Assembly: GCA_032207245.1 (NCBI GenBank)
Contig: CM063508.1
Coordinates: 121,393,999 to 121,457,998 of the forward strand
Direction of reading: 5' to 3'
Origin: Pardosa pseudoannulata
Lineage: Eukaryota > Arthropoda > Arachnida > Araneae > Lycosidae
DNA length: 64,000 nucleotides
Shown here: piece by piece, positions 33,918 to 46,130 of the stretch
Numbering within the stretch: the stretch's first letter is position 1
Layout of the letters: every line of letters begins with the position of its first letter
Notes under the pieces: generated by a model
The model's database searches: none
The model's input: only the letters and a program-made list of their open reading frames with translations
What the model was told of the DNA's origin: nothing
Position numbers and translations under genes: made by a program

Positions 33918-35100
33918 AAATTTACTTCGTAAAAATGTTTCAAAATCGACCTTTCGGACAAAAAATCCTAAAAATTGATGAAAATCATTATTTAATAAAA
34001 TATATTGTGCTCGCAAAAAATAAGCGGGCTATATGATTTTGTTCACATTTTTAGTATAACAGTTTCTAGAAAGAACACATAAGAATTTTAAAATGGCCGG
34101 AACTCTCGGCAAACATCGCTAGTGCCGTTTTGCCGAACGTTGCTGGAAAGTGCATTTTGAGCAGAGAAGTAATTAACACTCTGAAGGTTTTAATTGTTAT
34201 CTACGTTAACTCAAGGTCCATAAAAATTTGTAAGTAGCCATTGATCTTTCATCAAGAACGTCTAGTATACAATATTTCATCGAGATCAGAACAAAACTGT
34301 AGACGCTGCGGGACATACAATCTTCAGCTAGGGGACAAAAATGTCACAATACAATATGTCGTCAATGGGTAAAACTGTATATACAATATAGCCTGTATTA
34401 AAACACAAAAAACAACGATAAAGAATTTCATTTACATAATAAATCTTAAAATTTCTGACCGTATATTTTAGCAAAACTCAAAAAGAAATGTAAACACTTT
34501 TTAAATATTTCCTCTATCCTTACAATTTATTTCATTTATTTACTTTGTAATCATATATTCTATCATATTTTTTAATACAAAAGCGGTTTCACTTTGCCAC
34601 AGTTTTAAAACTGAAAGAATATTTCAAAGGTTTAAGATGTCACAGCATTTTTATTTAGTTAACTGATGATATCACTAAAAAAAAAAAAGAATTGTATTTA
34701 CTTATTAAACTGTAGATGAAGGAATTGAGTGGAATATTGATCATAGAACAGAAAGGGGCTCTCTGATGAACTAATTCATCAGTGGAACATATGCTGTCCC
34801 AGCCGCTGTGAAAAGGTTAAATATTTAAATAATTCGTAGCATATACAATATATAACTAATCGTGAAACATCTTAATTCGAAGAAAAACTGATTTAAAATT
34901 AATGAACAAATGATATATTTCAGAAAATGGTATTGTGCTAAAACTATTAACGTATTAACGGTCTACAAAACTTAAACCAACTTAAAATAACGAACCAACC
35001 ATAAGAGACAAAAGTATCCGTATAGCGATACGTAAAACTATTTTCATGATAGAAAAACGAGCAAGGCGCCCTCTCGGCTAACTAAACAAACACGGTTTTT
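33918..35100. other. noncoding stretch
   Basis: No gene or recognisable element found. Mostly AT-rich, with a slightly GC-richer part at 34090-34330 whose origin I cannot identify. Confidence 0.4.
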
Positions 35101-35400
35101 AAACTAAACTATGGAAACTCGGAATGAAGCGTCAAAAGAAATACTGCAAGAGATAGGTTTTGACCATGGGATCTAACAAGAACATTCGCGGAAACAAAAG
35201 AGGACTTTAAAAAACTGAGGAATGCGGGGTGCTTCTTTTGCGGTGATAAGGAACACATTAAACTCAATTGTCAGAGAGTAAAAAAGAGATAATAGGCTCC
35301 CAAATAATAACAAACCAACCAGGGTAAACATAGCTACGGGGTTAGATAGTCCAAAGAAAACCCCAAATACCGGAACCATTTGAAAACTTAAATACCAAAG
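35101..35400 (+). pseudogene. Gypsy-class gag remnant with zinc knuckle
   Basis: One frame near 35220-35290 reads KLRNAGCFFCGDKEHIKLNC followed by basic residues and a stop. The C..C....H....C spacing is the retroelement nucleocapsid zinc knuckle. It lies 5' of the integrase and RT remnants on the same strand. The rest of gag and the protease are missing or unrecognisable. Confidence 0.7.
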
Positions 35401-35440
35401 CGCGTATAAATACTTAAAAGCAAAGCGCTTTTAAGTATTT

Positions 35441-36190
35441 TCTCCCGGACCGGGTTACCAAGCGTCATCTTATCGGACAATGGAACCAATTTCAACTCAA
35501 AATTAACTACGGAATTTGAAGAGACTGGAAGCAAGCCCACGATTTTCCACGTCTGTATCCACAGTTGAACAGATGAGTAGAAAGGTTCACTCGGACATTT
35601 AAGGGAATGTTGAACCATATTGTAAGGGAAGAGGAGCGAAATTTGTATGTGCAGCTGCCATATGTATAATGGACGTATCGCGAGATACCGAATGCGACCA
35701 TAGGGTGTCACCATTTCAGTTCTTATATGAAAGACCAGTCCAGGGGTCCTTATACATCCTAAAATCAACGCTGAAATGAGAGAGTGCGGCGGAGCAATTT
35801 TGTATACAGCCTATACCGAAGTATTTAAAGGAATTTGAACAGTTTGCCGAACAAGCCAAAATGACAGCACATTATAACAGGAGGAGCAAATGGAGCAACA
35901 ATTCAATCTTAAGATCCAGTATAAAGAAATTTAAAGAGGGATGTCAGTTGGTGGTTTTGATCCCGGATTTCACTAACAAACTGTATACGCGTTAGCAGGG
36001 ACTTGCGAAGATTGTTAAGAAGTTAAGACCACATTTCTTTCTGATTAAATTGAAGGAGGGGTTCACTCGACACACTCATCAAAACAAAATCATCGAATTC
36101 ATAACAAGAGAGATCGCGGTAAATATTATTTTCGAGGGAGAGGAGGAGATTGGAGAAGTGGATATTCTCCTGGTGCCGTAAATCAAGGAA
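35441..36190 (+). pseudogene. Gypsy-class integrase C-terminal half, broken
   Basis: Fragments in shifting frames: LPSVILSDNGTNFNSKLTTEF, the core segment with the second catalytic Asp (SDNGTNF); a VERFTRTFKGMLNHIVREE segment where the catalytic Glu is kept; YREIPNAT, then SYMKDQ-like remains of the segment before the C-terminal domain; LVVLIPDFTNKLY and KLRPHFFLIKL of that domain. Many stops. The HHCC zinc-binding and first Asp parts are missing, apparently lost at a junction near 35440. It lies upstream of RT, not downstream as in most Gypsy elements. Confidence 0.75.
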
Positions 36191-36299
36191 ATAACGGGCA
36201 ACGAGAAGGCAGAAATTATAATATTTCCGGATTTATCTGAGATACAAAGCCTCAATTTAAGGGCGTTATTGCTTAAATTCAGGAGTCTTCACTTGGAAT

Positions 36300-37070
36300 T
36301 TTCAGCCTTCAGCGTTTAGCGAACGTGGAATCGAGTTATTACCCGGCGCGACAAGCCCCACTATTACGGGATACCGATGGCATACAGGAGCGAAGTGGAA
36401 AGTCAAATAAAGCAATTACTCGTCTAAATTTAATTGAAATATCAGACGTGGACATAGCACACCCTGTCGTTTGAGTCACTAAAACAGATGCATCCATACG
36501 TATGAACACTGAACATGGTAATTAAGATCCCAGCTTTCTCAATGAAAGACATTCAATAATTAATTCTCACTGCAGGCAAGGCTCACAAGATTAGAGTTGC
36601 GTAGGGGATACTGGTAGATCCGAATTAAGGATCGGAGTAAACCGTTGACGATGTTCACTACACATGTGGATATCTTTCAATAGAAAGTTATGCTGTTTGG
36701 AATAGTCGAAGATTACAGTACATTCCAGAGAGTAATTGAGAGAATCCTAAGTAAATTTAGCAGATTCACCCAGGCTTATATCGGCGATATCATTATATTG
36801 CCCTCGAGCCTTGAAAATCATTTGGAACAAATGGAAAGAGTTTTGAAGGTGTTAAATAATTCAGGCTTCTCGGCCAACCTGGGCAAGTGTAAATTTGCGG
36901 CAAAACAATTAAGTTATCTGGGTTACAAAATTGGAGGGGGGAGGGGTAGTCATGGGTCAGGTGAAGAAAAATTGCCACAATTAAAAAACTACAATGTTCA
37001 AAAACCAAGAAATAAGTGGATCCGTACTAGTTTTAATAGGATTTTATCTGACATATATTAAAATTCACGT
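36300..37070 (+). pseudogene. Gypsy-class reverse transcriptase, broken, YIGD active site
   Basis: PMAYRSEVESQIKQLL near 36380-36425 is the usual lead-in to the RT domain. The frame from 36690 (123 codons) carries YSTFQRVIERILSKFSRFTQ, AYIGDIIILPSSLENHLEQM and LGKCKFAAKQLSYLGYKIGG. The catalytic YxDD is YIGD, so an active-site Asp is gone. The palm region before it is only readable in pieces, and the downstream connection is out of frame. Confidence 0.9.
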
Positions 37071-37590
37071 AAAGTTGGCAACTCCGATCACAGAACATGC
37101 ATCTAACAGAGTAAAATTGAGAATAGAGGAGGAAAGAACATTCTCGCACCTAAAAGAGGCATATGTAATGGAACCCGTTAGCTGTCAACACCTGACCTGT
37201 CCATACCGTTTCAAGTTCACTTTGATTCGTCAGATATAAAGTGGTAGAAGGATTTTTAAGCCAAAGAGATACGGAAGCAATTATCGGCCTGTTGCATTTG
37301 TGTCACAAAAATTGAATGGCCCACAAAAATATTGGGCCACGATTGAGAAGGATGCATGGGAGATTTTATTTGCATTATCAAAATATGAGAAATGGATCCT
37401 GGGTAGTCGGGTGGAAATAATTATCCATCATAACTCACTAAAATTCCTTAACGAGACTACTCCTGAGAGCTCAAAATTGATGAGGTGGGCCCTTTCTTGA
37501 CAAAGGTGGGTTATCTCAATAACTCACAAACCAGGTGCATGTCATTTAGCCGTCGATGCCATATCATGGTTAATAAACGAAGGATAGTGG
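37071..37590 (+). pseudogene. Gypsy-class RNase H domain, broken
   Basis: ATPITEHA starts the connection region. The frame from 37300 reads SQKLNGPQKYWATIEKDAWE, ILFALSKYEKWILGSRVEII and IHHNSLKFLNETTPESSKLM before a stop at 37500, followed by THKPGACHLAVDAISWL. RNase H of Ty3/Gypsy elements has TDHNPL where HHNSL is seen, so a catalytic Asp is replaced. This is the last coding domain of the element. Confidence 0.88.
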
Positions 37591-37599
37591 ATTTGAATC

Positions 37600-38640
37600 G
37601 AGGTGATGATTGTAAAGTCTGATTAATGTACTTGTATATATATATGTAATATTATTTTTTTGTGTATTTATGTATCGCATTAGTATAATCAGATTGAGTG
37701 TCGATTTTAAATTTTGTTTCCTAATTCTTAATTGTTTTTCTTGTCATACTTCATTATTATCAGAAGATTTGATTGTACGTTTTACATTAAGTCTGTCAGC
37801 CCAGTAAAGTTTTTTTTTTGTGTGTGTTCAATTCCTATTGTTACATGCAGTGATTTATGATAAAATGGGATTAAATTCCATATAGTGTGTAGTTAGGTTA
37901 TTTTTCTTTCTATGCTTATGTGTTATGTTTTTGCTTAACATAGAAAGGACCGATAACTTGTAAATTTCATAGCATTTGCACCCAAACCCTGAAAACAAGG
38001 GTGAGGGGGGACAGGTTGAAATTCATCACTTAGCCGAACACCCAAAAGGTTTGAAATCAGCCTTTTGACAGCGAATTTAAAACTTAAGAAGGGAGTATAA
38101 GTGAGGCTTCCGTCTTAGTCTGTGAAGCGATGCAAGTTATAGGGCATTGCTCCGAAACTCTGGACAATCTGAAGAATCGTTAATTTTATTCCAGTTATGA
38201 TCCCCTTGACACCTAAACTTTTGGAATGTGTTAAGGAGGGCGATTGAGTATAAAAAAGGAAATGGAAGCTTTGTGGCTCCCCGTCAGTGAGGTACTAAGG
38301 GCTCAATGTAAATCCCAAGGGTGAAAGTCAAAGGGGGGGGATAGATGACCTCCCCGAGGTTTCCTCGGGGTGAAGAAGAGGATCGGTAGGCAGTTGCTAC
38401 TGGACTCTCAGACTTTAAAGCGATCTTCTCTTTTGTATGTATCCTCCGACTGATGCGGAGAAGAAACTTGCCTATTTTTTGCTGGATGAAGTTAATGTCT
38501 TCATCTTCAACTTATCTTCCATCATCTATGTAAATAACAATCTATTTAATTTTCAATCGTCAAAGGCCGGTCTCGTCTTTTCGGTCTATATTCTCCACAC
38601 ATCACCGAAAATACACATGCTACGTCACGCCGGATAGACT
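37600..38640 (+). mobile_element. noncoding 3' part of Gypsy-class element, LTR not delimited
   Basis: GC-richer than its surroundings. Purine runs at about 38000 (GGTGAGGGGGGACAGG) and 38325 (CAAAGGGGGGGGG) could be polypurine tracts. GTATAAAAAAGG at about 38249 is TATA-like. A perfect hairpin CCCCGAGG-TTT-CCTCGGGG lies at 38352-38370. No second copy of this segment is seen upstream, so LTR borders cannot be set. Confidence 0.35.
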
Positions 38641-38900
38641 AGGGTGATAATAAAGTTCAAACATCTCGACAGCTCTATGCGTCTACAATATCTCCAGACA
38701 ATAATAGATCCTATCCTACCTACACAAATTGTCCGCAACCTCCACTTACACCAGACATCATCTATAATTGCCAGGCCATCATAGCCTCTCTCTTCCAACT
38801 TGGTTTACCACCAGAATAAATCTTCCTCAGTCATCAGGCTCCAGAACTCGCCACCCTCGTCAACAAGACTTTTGGAGACATTCAACGCGCTTAGACAAGA
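38641..38900 (+). pseudogene. possible LINE ORF2 C-terminal end
   Basis: A frame reads RSYPTYTNCPQPPLTPDIIY and NCQAIIASLFQLGLPPE then stop. The Cys..Cys/His..Cys arrangement followed by a Leu-rich segment resembles the C-terminal end of spider-type non-LTR retrotransposons. No RT motif to confirm it. Confidence 0.35.
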
Positions 38901-38973
38901 CAACAACAATAATAGAAAATATATGTTGCGTTATTTACAAAATTTTATTTGCCTGTAAAGCTGTGGTCGAAAA

Positions 38974-39605
38974 CAGTGGCTCTCAAACTTTTTCCTGACG
39001 GAACCCTTTTCTTAACAACGGAATCCCTGAATGAATATTTTTTAAGAAGAAATTAGTGTTCATGTTTAACGGTTTTTAAAGTGTACCTTACCGTTCCTTA
39101 TTTTTTAAGTGCTGATGCATTCTGCCCTTTACCGAAATATTTTCCTTACCCCTGCATTTTTTCAATTACAGTTTTCTTTTTGAGGAGGAGTAAACACGTG
39201 GGTGCTTGAAAAACTGATTATTGTTTAAGTTATTTTATGTAAAACTCTGAAAGATCCAGCATAATCCATTTTTACGTAAATATACGCTTTACCGTTCTAG
39301 GAACATAGGCAATAAAGACCATAAATCGCTCAATCAGTGAATCTATGAATGTTTTATCCTTTCTTGTGTACTGTCATGTGTGGTTGGAATAACTCATTCT
39401 CAAATCACTTTTTCTGTTCCCTAATGTTGCATTTCAGACGTACTAATCACTATTATTAATTTTATGCAAGAGCTTGGGGAAAAATTAGAAAACTAATAAA
39501 CTGATTTTTTTTTAAATTTCAATGGTGCTTAAAGTTTTTTAGGGAACCCCTAGAGGGTCGTTTCGGAACCCTAGTGTTCCTCGGAACACTCTTTGAGAAA
39601 CTGTA
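38974..39605. mobile_element. hAT-type MITE with near-perfect TSD
   Basis: Left end CAGTGGCTCTCAAACTTTTT and inverted right end ACAGTTTCTCAAAGAGTG. Flanks GTCGAAAA and GTCTAAAA differ at one of 8 positions. About 630 bp. Same superfamily end as the MITE at 20876. Confidence 0.85.
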
Positions 39606-39613
39606 GTCTAAAA

Positions 39614-41165
39614 CCCTATTTATAAAAGAAATCTGTGTTTGCCACTGTCTGCAGTGGAATAAAACAATAGTGTGCATACAAATAAATATGTGCCTTCGTA
39701 TAGATTTTCACGTATTACGTAAATTCACACAAAAAGTAAATTTTACACAAACCTTTAACATGCAACCTTTAAAAATGTATACATACAATCTTACAAATGT
39801 AATAAAATGTAACATTATTTTCATCAGAAATGATACAACTGCCGAACACAAAACTATATCGTAATATCTTTGACTTTTCTCCTCAGGCAGTCGATCACAA
39901 ATTTTTGATTAAATACAATAATTAAATATATAAGGATTACTAGTCTTTAGAATTTCTCCATATGTTTTAATTTATAAATTTATGATTTTTCAAAAAGGAT
40001 TCAAGAGTAATAAGCATTTGTTCTTTATAAACATTTTTAAATAAATCCGAATTAAGTTCCATATCTCCTGCCACACTTGAATTAAATTTACTAAAATCTT
40101 AAGACGTAGGCAACATTCTTGAATATTTTATTGAAAGCTCTTGACATAAAATTTTTAATAAATTCTACTGAATAAAATATATTTTTTTAGACTTCAAAAT
40201 TAATTCATGGAATTTAACTATCCGTCTAATTCAAATTTTCATTCATGAATATTTAGTAAATACTTATGATTTATTAATTAGGGATTCGTTAATACTGAAG
40301 GACTACTAAACAAATTCGATTAATAAGATTTTTGATTTGATGGAATCTTATGATTTGATATCTTTTTTTATAAATATTTCATTAAATTTTTTATTAATGA
40401 TTTTGCATTTTTATTAAGTAGTCCCAAAGTTGCCTACCAGGTGGTAGCACTATGCTTAACAGTTACGAAATCATGGATGCAAATTGAACTGACAAAGGCA
40501 AACCAAAACCAGATCATAATCCTTGATTCTTTTTAAATCGTATGAAGTAAAAACAAATAAATTCATAAAAGAAAAATTCTAAGCTTTTTTAAATTATACA
40601 GAAATTTATTAATTGGAATGTGTGGGAATTAATTAAAATCTTTACCGAATATTTTTTTTAAAAAAGATATTTTCTGGAAATGTTTAAAAGAAGAACATGT
40701 TTTTCTCGATTAAAATGTATAAAATATATGAATTTTACTGATTATATACGTACTCAAATATATATCATAATTATTTATGATTAGTGATGCGTAGTTAAAA
40801 TCCGTTTAAAAATTTATGTTTGATAGCTTTCGAAATAATGTCTTTCAAATTAATAACCATTTTAAATATGATATTTGTCATCTTAATTGGATTAACTATG
40901 TAGTTCGATCGGATTAATTATTTATTAGCACATTTAAGAATTTCGAATTGTTGATAGCTATTTAAAATTTAATATACACAGCTGAAAACAATTAAACGAT
41001 ATAAAGGTTGTGGGTGAATCTTTCGGCTGGGGAATTGATTATTATATGATTGATACAAGACCGACTATATGATAAAAATATTGCACATGTTTGTCAGAAG
41101 AAATACATTTTATTGAGTATTTGGTATAAAAAAGTGCAATTGAGATAAAAACGAATAAAAAAGGT
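39614..41165. other. AT-rich noncoding stretch
   Basis: I see nothing coding and no recognisable element. Confidence 0.5.
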
Positions 41166-41170
41166 GTGTC

Positions 41171-42440
41171 CTTGAAAGCAAATAGTTTTTATTAGAACAG
41201 TATGGTCTCTCGGGACGGCCAGCAATGTTGAACACCTATGAGGCATGGGGGTCTATGAGCAGCTGGGATATTGTGTCTCACTCCTTCAGAAGAGCTTTTT
41301 CTTGTTCTTGCAAAGGTTGTTGGGGAAGTAGACTTCCAGAAACTCGTCTATCTATCATATTCCAAACATTCTCTATTGCATTCATGTTCAGAGAACATAT
41401 TGCTCATTCCACACGTCTGTTTCCTAATTTGAAAAGAAAATCACTTAAGATAGTTCAATGTTGCCTGGAATTGTCGTCCATTCACATGAAGTCATCTGAA
41501 GTTGCAGCTTAAGGTACTATAATAGATCTGAGGGTCTCATCCCAATAACAGTGACAAAGAAAGTTTGTTGGGGAAGTAGACGTCCAGAAACTCGTATGTC
41601 TATCATATTCCAAATATTCTCTATTGCATTCATGTTCAGAGAACATATTGCCCATTCCACACGTCTGTTTCCTAACTTGAAAAGAAAATCACTAAAGTTA
41701 GTCCAATGTTGCCTGGAATTGTCGTCCATTCACAGGAAGTCATCTCCAGTTGTTCCAGCATAAAGGACTACAATAGATGTGAGGGTTTCATCTCAATAAC
41801 GATGACCGTTCAAAGCTCCATTTCAAATGACGTGGTAATCGATGTGCTCATCAATGAAGTTGTCAGTGTATACCATTACTACCCCAGTGCGGAATCTGAA
41901 ACTTTTGAGAACGAATGCAGGATTATTTTTAGTACCACGTCCTCTCCAAATTAAAATAGGCCTGTTATCAAGATAAACAAACTGGGGGACTCATCAGAGA
42001 AAAGGATGTTACATCATTCCTTTCTTCTTCAATCCACATGTTCTGTTGCTCACTTCCTCTGGGGGTGATGGTACCTTGCTCTTAACGTAACATATATCAT
42101 TGGTCGGTGAGCATATAAACCTACAGCCTAGTGTCGATTTCGGACAAATTGAGTAAAATTGAGGTGCCGTTATTTGAGAGAAGTTATTGAAGAATAGTGG
42201 CATTCACATTTCGGTGCCACCGAGCCATTAGCGTTAAATACCGACCTTTATTGTGCATTTATGCACGTCTTCGACCTTGCTCTAGTCTTATGTCTGCATT
42301 ACCAATCTTTAAAAAGCGGATTCAAATCCTGGAAATCACACTTTGTAAATTTTCCAATGATGTGATTGGGTCCTATCTAACCGACTATTTCTCCAAACAT
42401 TTGGTTCAGTTGAATGGCTTCTCTGAGGCTCAATGAAACA
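41171..42440 (-). pseudogene. Tc1-family transposase relic with duplicated catalytic segment
   Basis: Minus strand, read from high to low coordinates: VGLYAHRP and the ATEHVD.RRKEWCNILFSDES segment with the first Asp (near 42020-42120), WRGRGTKNNPAFVLKSF, MDDNSRQHWTNFSDFLFKLG with the second Asp, then SLNMNAIENIWNMID with the catalytic Glu. The last two segments occur twice, about 248 bp apart (roughly 41316-41563 and 41564-41800). Ends near IAGRPERPY. Stops and frameshifts throughout. Confidence 0.85.
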
Positions 42441-43090
42441 ACGAATTTACTGAATGTTGACGATACGTATTATGATTTCAGAATACGAATATAGGACCGA
42501 CACCACCCCGAAACAAGCGAACGTAAGTGAAAATACTTCTTTTGTGTACTTCGTAGCAGTAACAGACCCCGTCTCAAAGATAGAGGGTTTTGTGCTACTA
42601 ACCAGCATATTGTATGCCCCCAACATGAATCACTTGAGAACTTATTCTTTCCATGACGTTCTCTGTGTGGAAACATGCTCATGCCTTCTCCATATCGTTA
42701 TTCGTCGAGAATCCGAGTTCAGACTAAAGTCATCAGTAAATACAAATTGGTGCACTGTTCCACATTATAGGGCTGATGTTCCAAACTCTTCTTTACGGCA
42801 CGAGAGGAATGCAAACTGCTGGTTGTCTGACAGAAACAAACACGATTCAGTTTTCTGTAAACAGTATGACTCGAAATTCATAATCTTATGGAGATTGTGA
42901 ACGCTGAACCCAGTTCTATGACTCAACTCTATCTCTGACATTGAGCAATTATTGCTAAATATTGGTTTTACCGAGCTATTGTTATTTTCGGCTGTTGTCA
43001 GGTAACATTTCCTGTACATTTTTGAGACCCCTGACAGAATCTTGAGCTCACAGAATAAGGCTAATACAGAATTCAAGACACTTCGGTTCG
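42441..43090 (-). pseudogene. second Tc1-family transposase relic (N-terminal and middle part)
   Basis: Minus-strand pieces: SDNQQFAFLSCRKEE, HQFVFTDDFSLNSDSRRITI containing the first catalytic Asp region, and FETGSVTATKYTKEV. These match the middle of a Tc1-family transposase different from the neighbouring one. The DDN and IENLW segments that should follow are absent: the sequence runs into the N-terminal part of the relic at 41171-42440, so the two were fused by insertion or deletion. Confidence 0.7.
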
Positions 43091-43099
43091 ATATATTCC

Positions 43100-44650
43100 A
43101 GATTTCAGTATTCCAATAATTTTTTCTTCAGAAACATTTCCAGTTGATATCTTGCTACCATGATACCTTTCCCCTTTTATCGTTTAATTCAACGTTTACC
43201 CCAGCAGATATCCATGACAGGCTCCTCTCACTATGCTGAGCGAGTCTGTTTTATACTCATTCTGACGCACACAGACATTTTGCATATGTCGACGCCGATT
43301 GCAATGTTTTGCACATGCAAAATATTTCACCTTCAAATAATGATTCTCCATAAATAACTGTCAACAATTTGACCTAATTTTACTCACGTTTTACGAATTA
43401 TACTTAACCTTTGAATACCATTATAATTATTTCTGTTAAGTATGAAACGCTGTAATTATACCCATTGAAGTGTAAATAAACTAAAATTTTGTCTACTTTT
43501 TTGGATAGTTTTTCAATATTAACAACTTTCGAAATATTTTATTCCCCTTTAAAAATAATCCCTGTAATTTAATTTTTTATGATTTTTTTTTTCAAATATT
43601 TGCCACACTCCCAATTTGCTTTAATAATAATTTGTGAATCCATGTTAAGTTTTAACTTCAGTTAAATTAAAACAGATTTTTTTAAGAAATAAAACATCAT
43701 CTACGAAGTAAAAAGTTACATTTCAGGCCTCAGTCAGCTATTTTTGGAATTCTGTAGCATAGAGACCCATATCGAGTTTAAATACTTAATAAATATGATA
43801 AATGCCCAAAATAAGTGATATTATTTTCTATAAACTGAGTTGATTGAGTAAACATTGAGCTAAGGAACAAAGTTTTAATTTATAACATCCTAATTATTTT
43901 AAGAAAATTCACCTAAACAGACATAAAATCAATTCGTATTAAATAACTACTGAATCAAAGAACTATAAATGAAATAATTACTGACCAACTAAAGTTATAT
44001 TTTTAAGTAATAGAAAGGGAAAATTAGGAGAAAAGGTGAAAATAAAAACCCAAGTAACCCTTTAAAAATTTAAAAAACTAAAATCAACAAATAAGTTTAA
44101 AATACCTGTTTTTTTTACACTTCTTGTAATGTGATTGATTTAATTATACTTCAAATTAAACGTATACAAAGTTTCCTAACTGTAAATTAATAATCTTCAA
44201 ATGGTCTTTGTAATGTTCACCATTTCTTTAAGAGAAAAGTCAATGTTTAAATAAAAATATAAGCATCCTAAGAGCGGTAAATTCCGCTGTTAAATTAACA
44301 AATAATAGAGCCGGGTTCTGTTTATTTTCGGAAGCTTTGAGATAAATTTACGCTGCTTTAAAACTGTAATTATCTAAAAGTGTTTCTTCCCTTGTGATAC
44401 AAAGAGTATAATTTCTTTTTTTATGGAAGCTTTTAATATGGTAACAAAAATTTACAGCGTTGAAGAAAACCTTAAACTTTAAAGTTTATCAATAAACTCA
44501 ACCATAAAATTCATGTAATTAACAGTTTTCCAAGAGGAAATGCTCCGTAAAATGCTTTTTTTTTCTCTTTACTGTTTGGGATCTAAAATTTAAACTGTGG
44601 AGCATCGCAGACTTATTTTTATTTAGTCACTTTTTTCGTTCAAAACTGTA
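43100..44650. other. AT-rich noncoding stretch
   Basis: No gene or clear repeat found. Confidence 0.5.
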
Positions 44651-44654
44651 ACGT

Positions 44655-46080
44655 GCAGTGTTGCTAATTCTCAGCGTTTTTCTAATGTTGCTGTTGCTGT
44701 TATTTAAGGGTGCTAACAAACTTTTGCTAAGTGACGCGAGTTGTTCAACTGCAGTATCATTCGGCTCGATTTTACTTTATAATCGAGCCGTGAATGTTAA
44801 ATTCATAGATGGTGGTGTGCTAAGGAATACCATTGTTACTGTAAGGAACCCAAAACGCAGTGTTGCTAAGCCTCAGCGTTTTCATAAAATTGATGTTGTT
44901 GCTAACAGACCTATGTGACGTGAAGCGAGGCGATCGACTGCGACATCATTCGGTAGATTCTCCTCTATTCTATGACAAAGGATGCTAAATTTACTGTTGG
45001 CGGTGTGCTTGGGACATCGCATACTTACTGTAGGAAATCCAACGCATAATACTGTTAAACCTCCTTGTTTTCTAATATTGCTGTTTATGGAGATTAAAGG
45101 TGCTAATAAATTTTCTCAATGTAACTCAATGCGATCGACCGCGATATCATTGCGGTATGATCCTCCTTTATAATCCACCGCGGGTGCTAGATTCGTGGTT
45201 GGTGGAATACTAAGGACATCCCATACTTATTGTAGAACCCAACGAGTAATGCTGTTTAACCTCCTTGTTTTCCTAATATTGCTGTTTCTGTCGATTAAAG
45301 GTGCTAACAGATTTCCGTAATGTAACGCGATGTGATCGAACGCGATATCATTGCGATACAATTCTCCTTTATAATCCACCGCGGATGCTAGATTCGCAGT
45401 TGGTGGAGTACTAAGGACATCCCGTACTTATTGTAGGAAACCAAACTCATAGTGCTGTTAAACCTCCTTATTTTCTTTCCTAATGTTTCTGTTACTATTG
45501 ATTAAAAGTGATAGCCGATTTTCGTGACTTAACGCGATGCGATCGAACGCGATATCATTACGATACGATTCTCTTTTATAATCCACCGCTGATGCTAGAT
45601 TCGTCTATGGTGGAGTACTAAGGATATCCCATATTCATTGTAGGAAACTCAACTCTTAGTGCTGTTAAACCTCCTTATTTTCCTAATGTTTCTGTTAGTG
45701 TCGATGAAAAATGCTAACAGATTTCCGGGACGAAATGTGATGAGATCGGCCTCGATATCATTCCGGTACGATTCTTCTTTATAATCTATCACGGATGCTA
45801 ATTTCAGGGTTGGTAGGATGTGAAGGACATACCACAGTTACTGTAGGGAACTTAACGCATAATCCTGATGAACCTCAATGCTTCTAAATTTCTTATCGAA
45901 TTTGTTGATGCCATTTAAAAGTGCTAACAGACCTCCGTGACTTAACACGATGCGATTGGCCACGACATCATTCCGGTGCGATTTTCTTTGTAATCCGACT
46001 GGGGTTGGGAGATTCTCGGTTGGTGGAGTGCAAAGGATATCCCATTCGTACAGTAGGGTACACAAACACGCAAAAATGGA
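44655..46080. repeat. ~200-bp satellite, about seven monomers
   Basis: Monomers restart at the CAGTGTTGCTAA / AGTGCTGTTAAACCTCC motif near 44655, 44861, 45050, 45250, 45453, 45659 and 45862. Each carries GCTAACAGATTTCCGTGA, a GCGATCGAACGCGATATCAT block, TTTATAATCCACCGCGGATG and AAGGACATCCCATACTTA. Monomers are clearly diverged from each other. GC is higher than in the flanks and many CG dinucleotides remain. Confidence 0.92.
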
Positions 46081-46130
46081 GGGAAATTTGATTCGTTCCT
46101 CCCATGCATACTGTAGAATCATCTTTTGAT

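Noticed and set aside
35388..35768. 126-codon minus-strand frame
   Set aside because: Antisense shadow of the Gypsy integrase remnant.
42454..42900. 148-codon plus-strand frame
   Set aside because: Antisense of the Tc1 transposase relic, whose motifs read on the minus strand.
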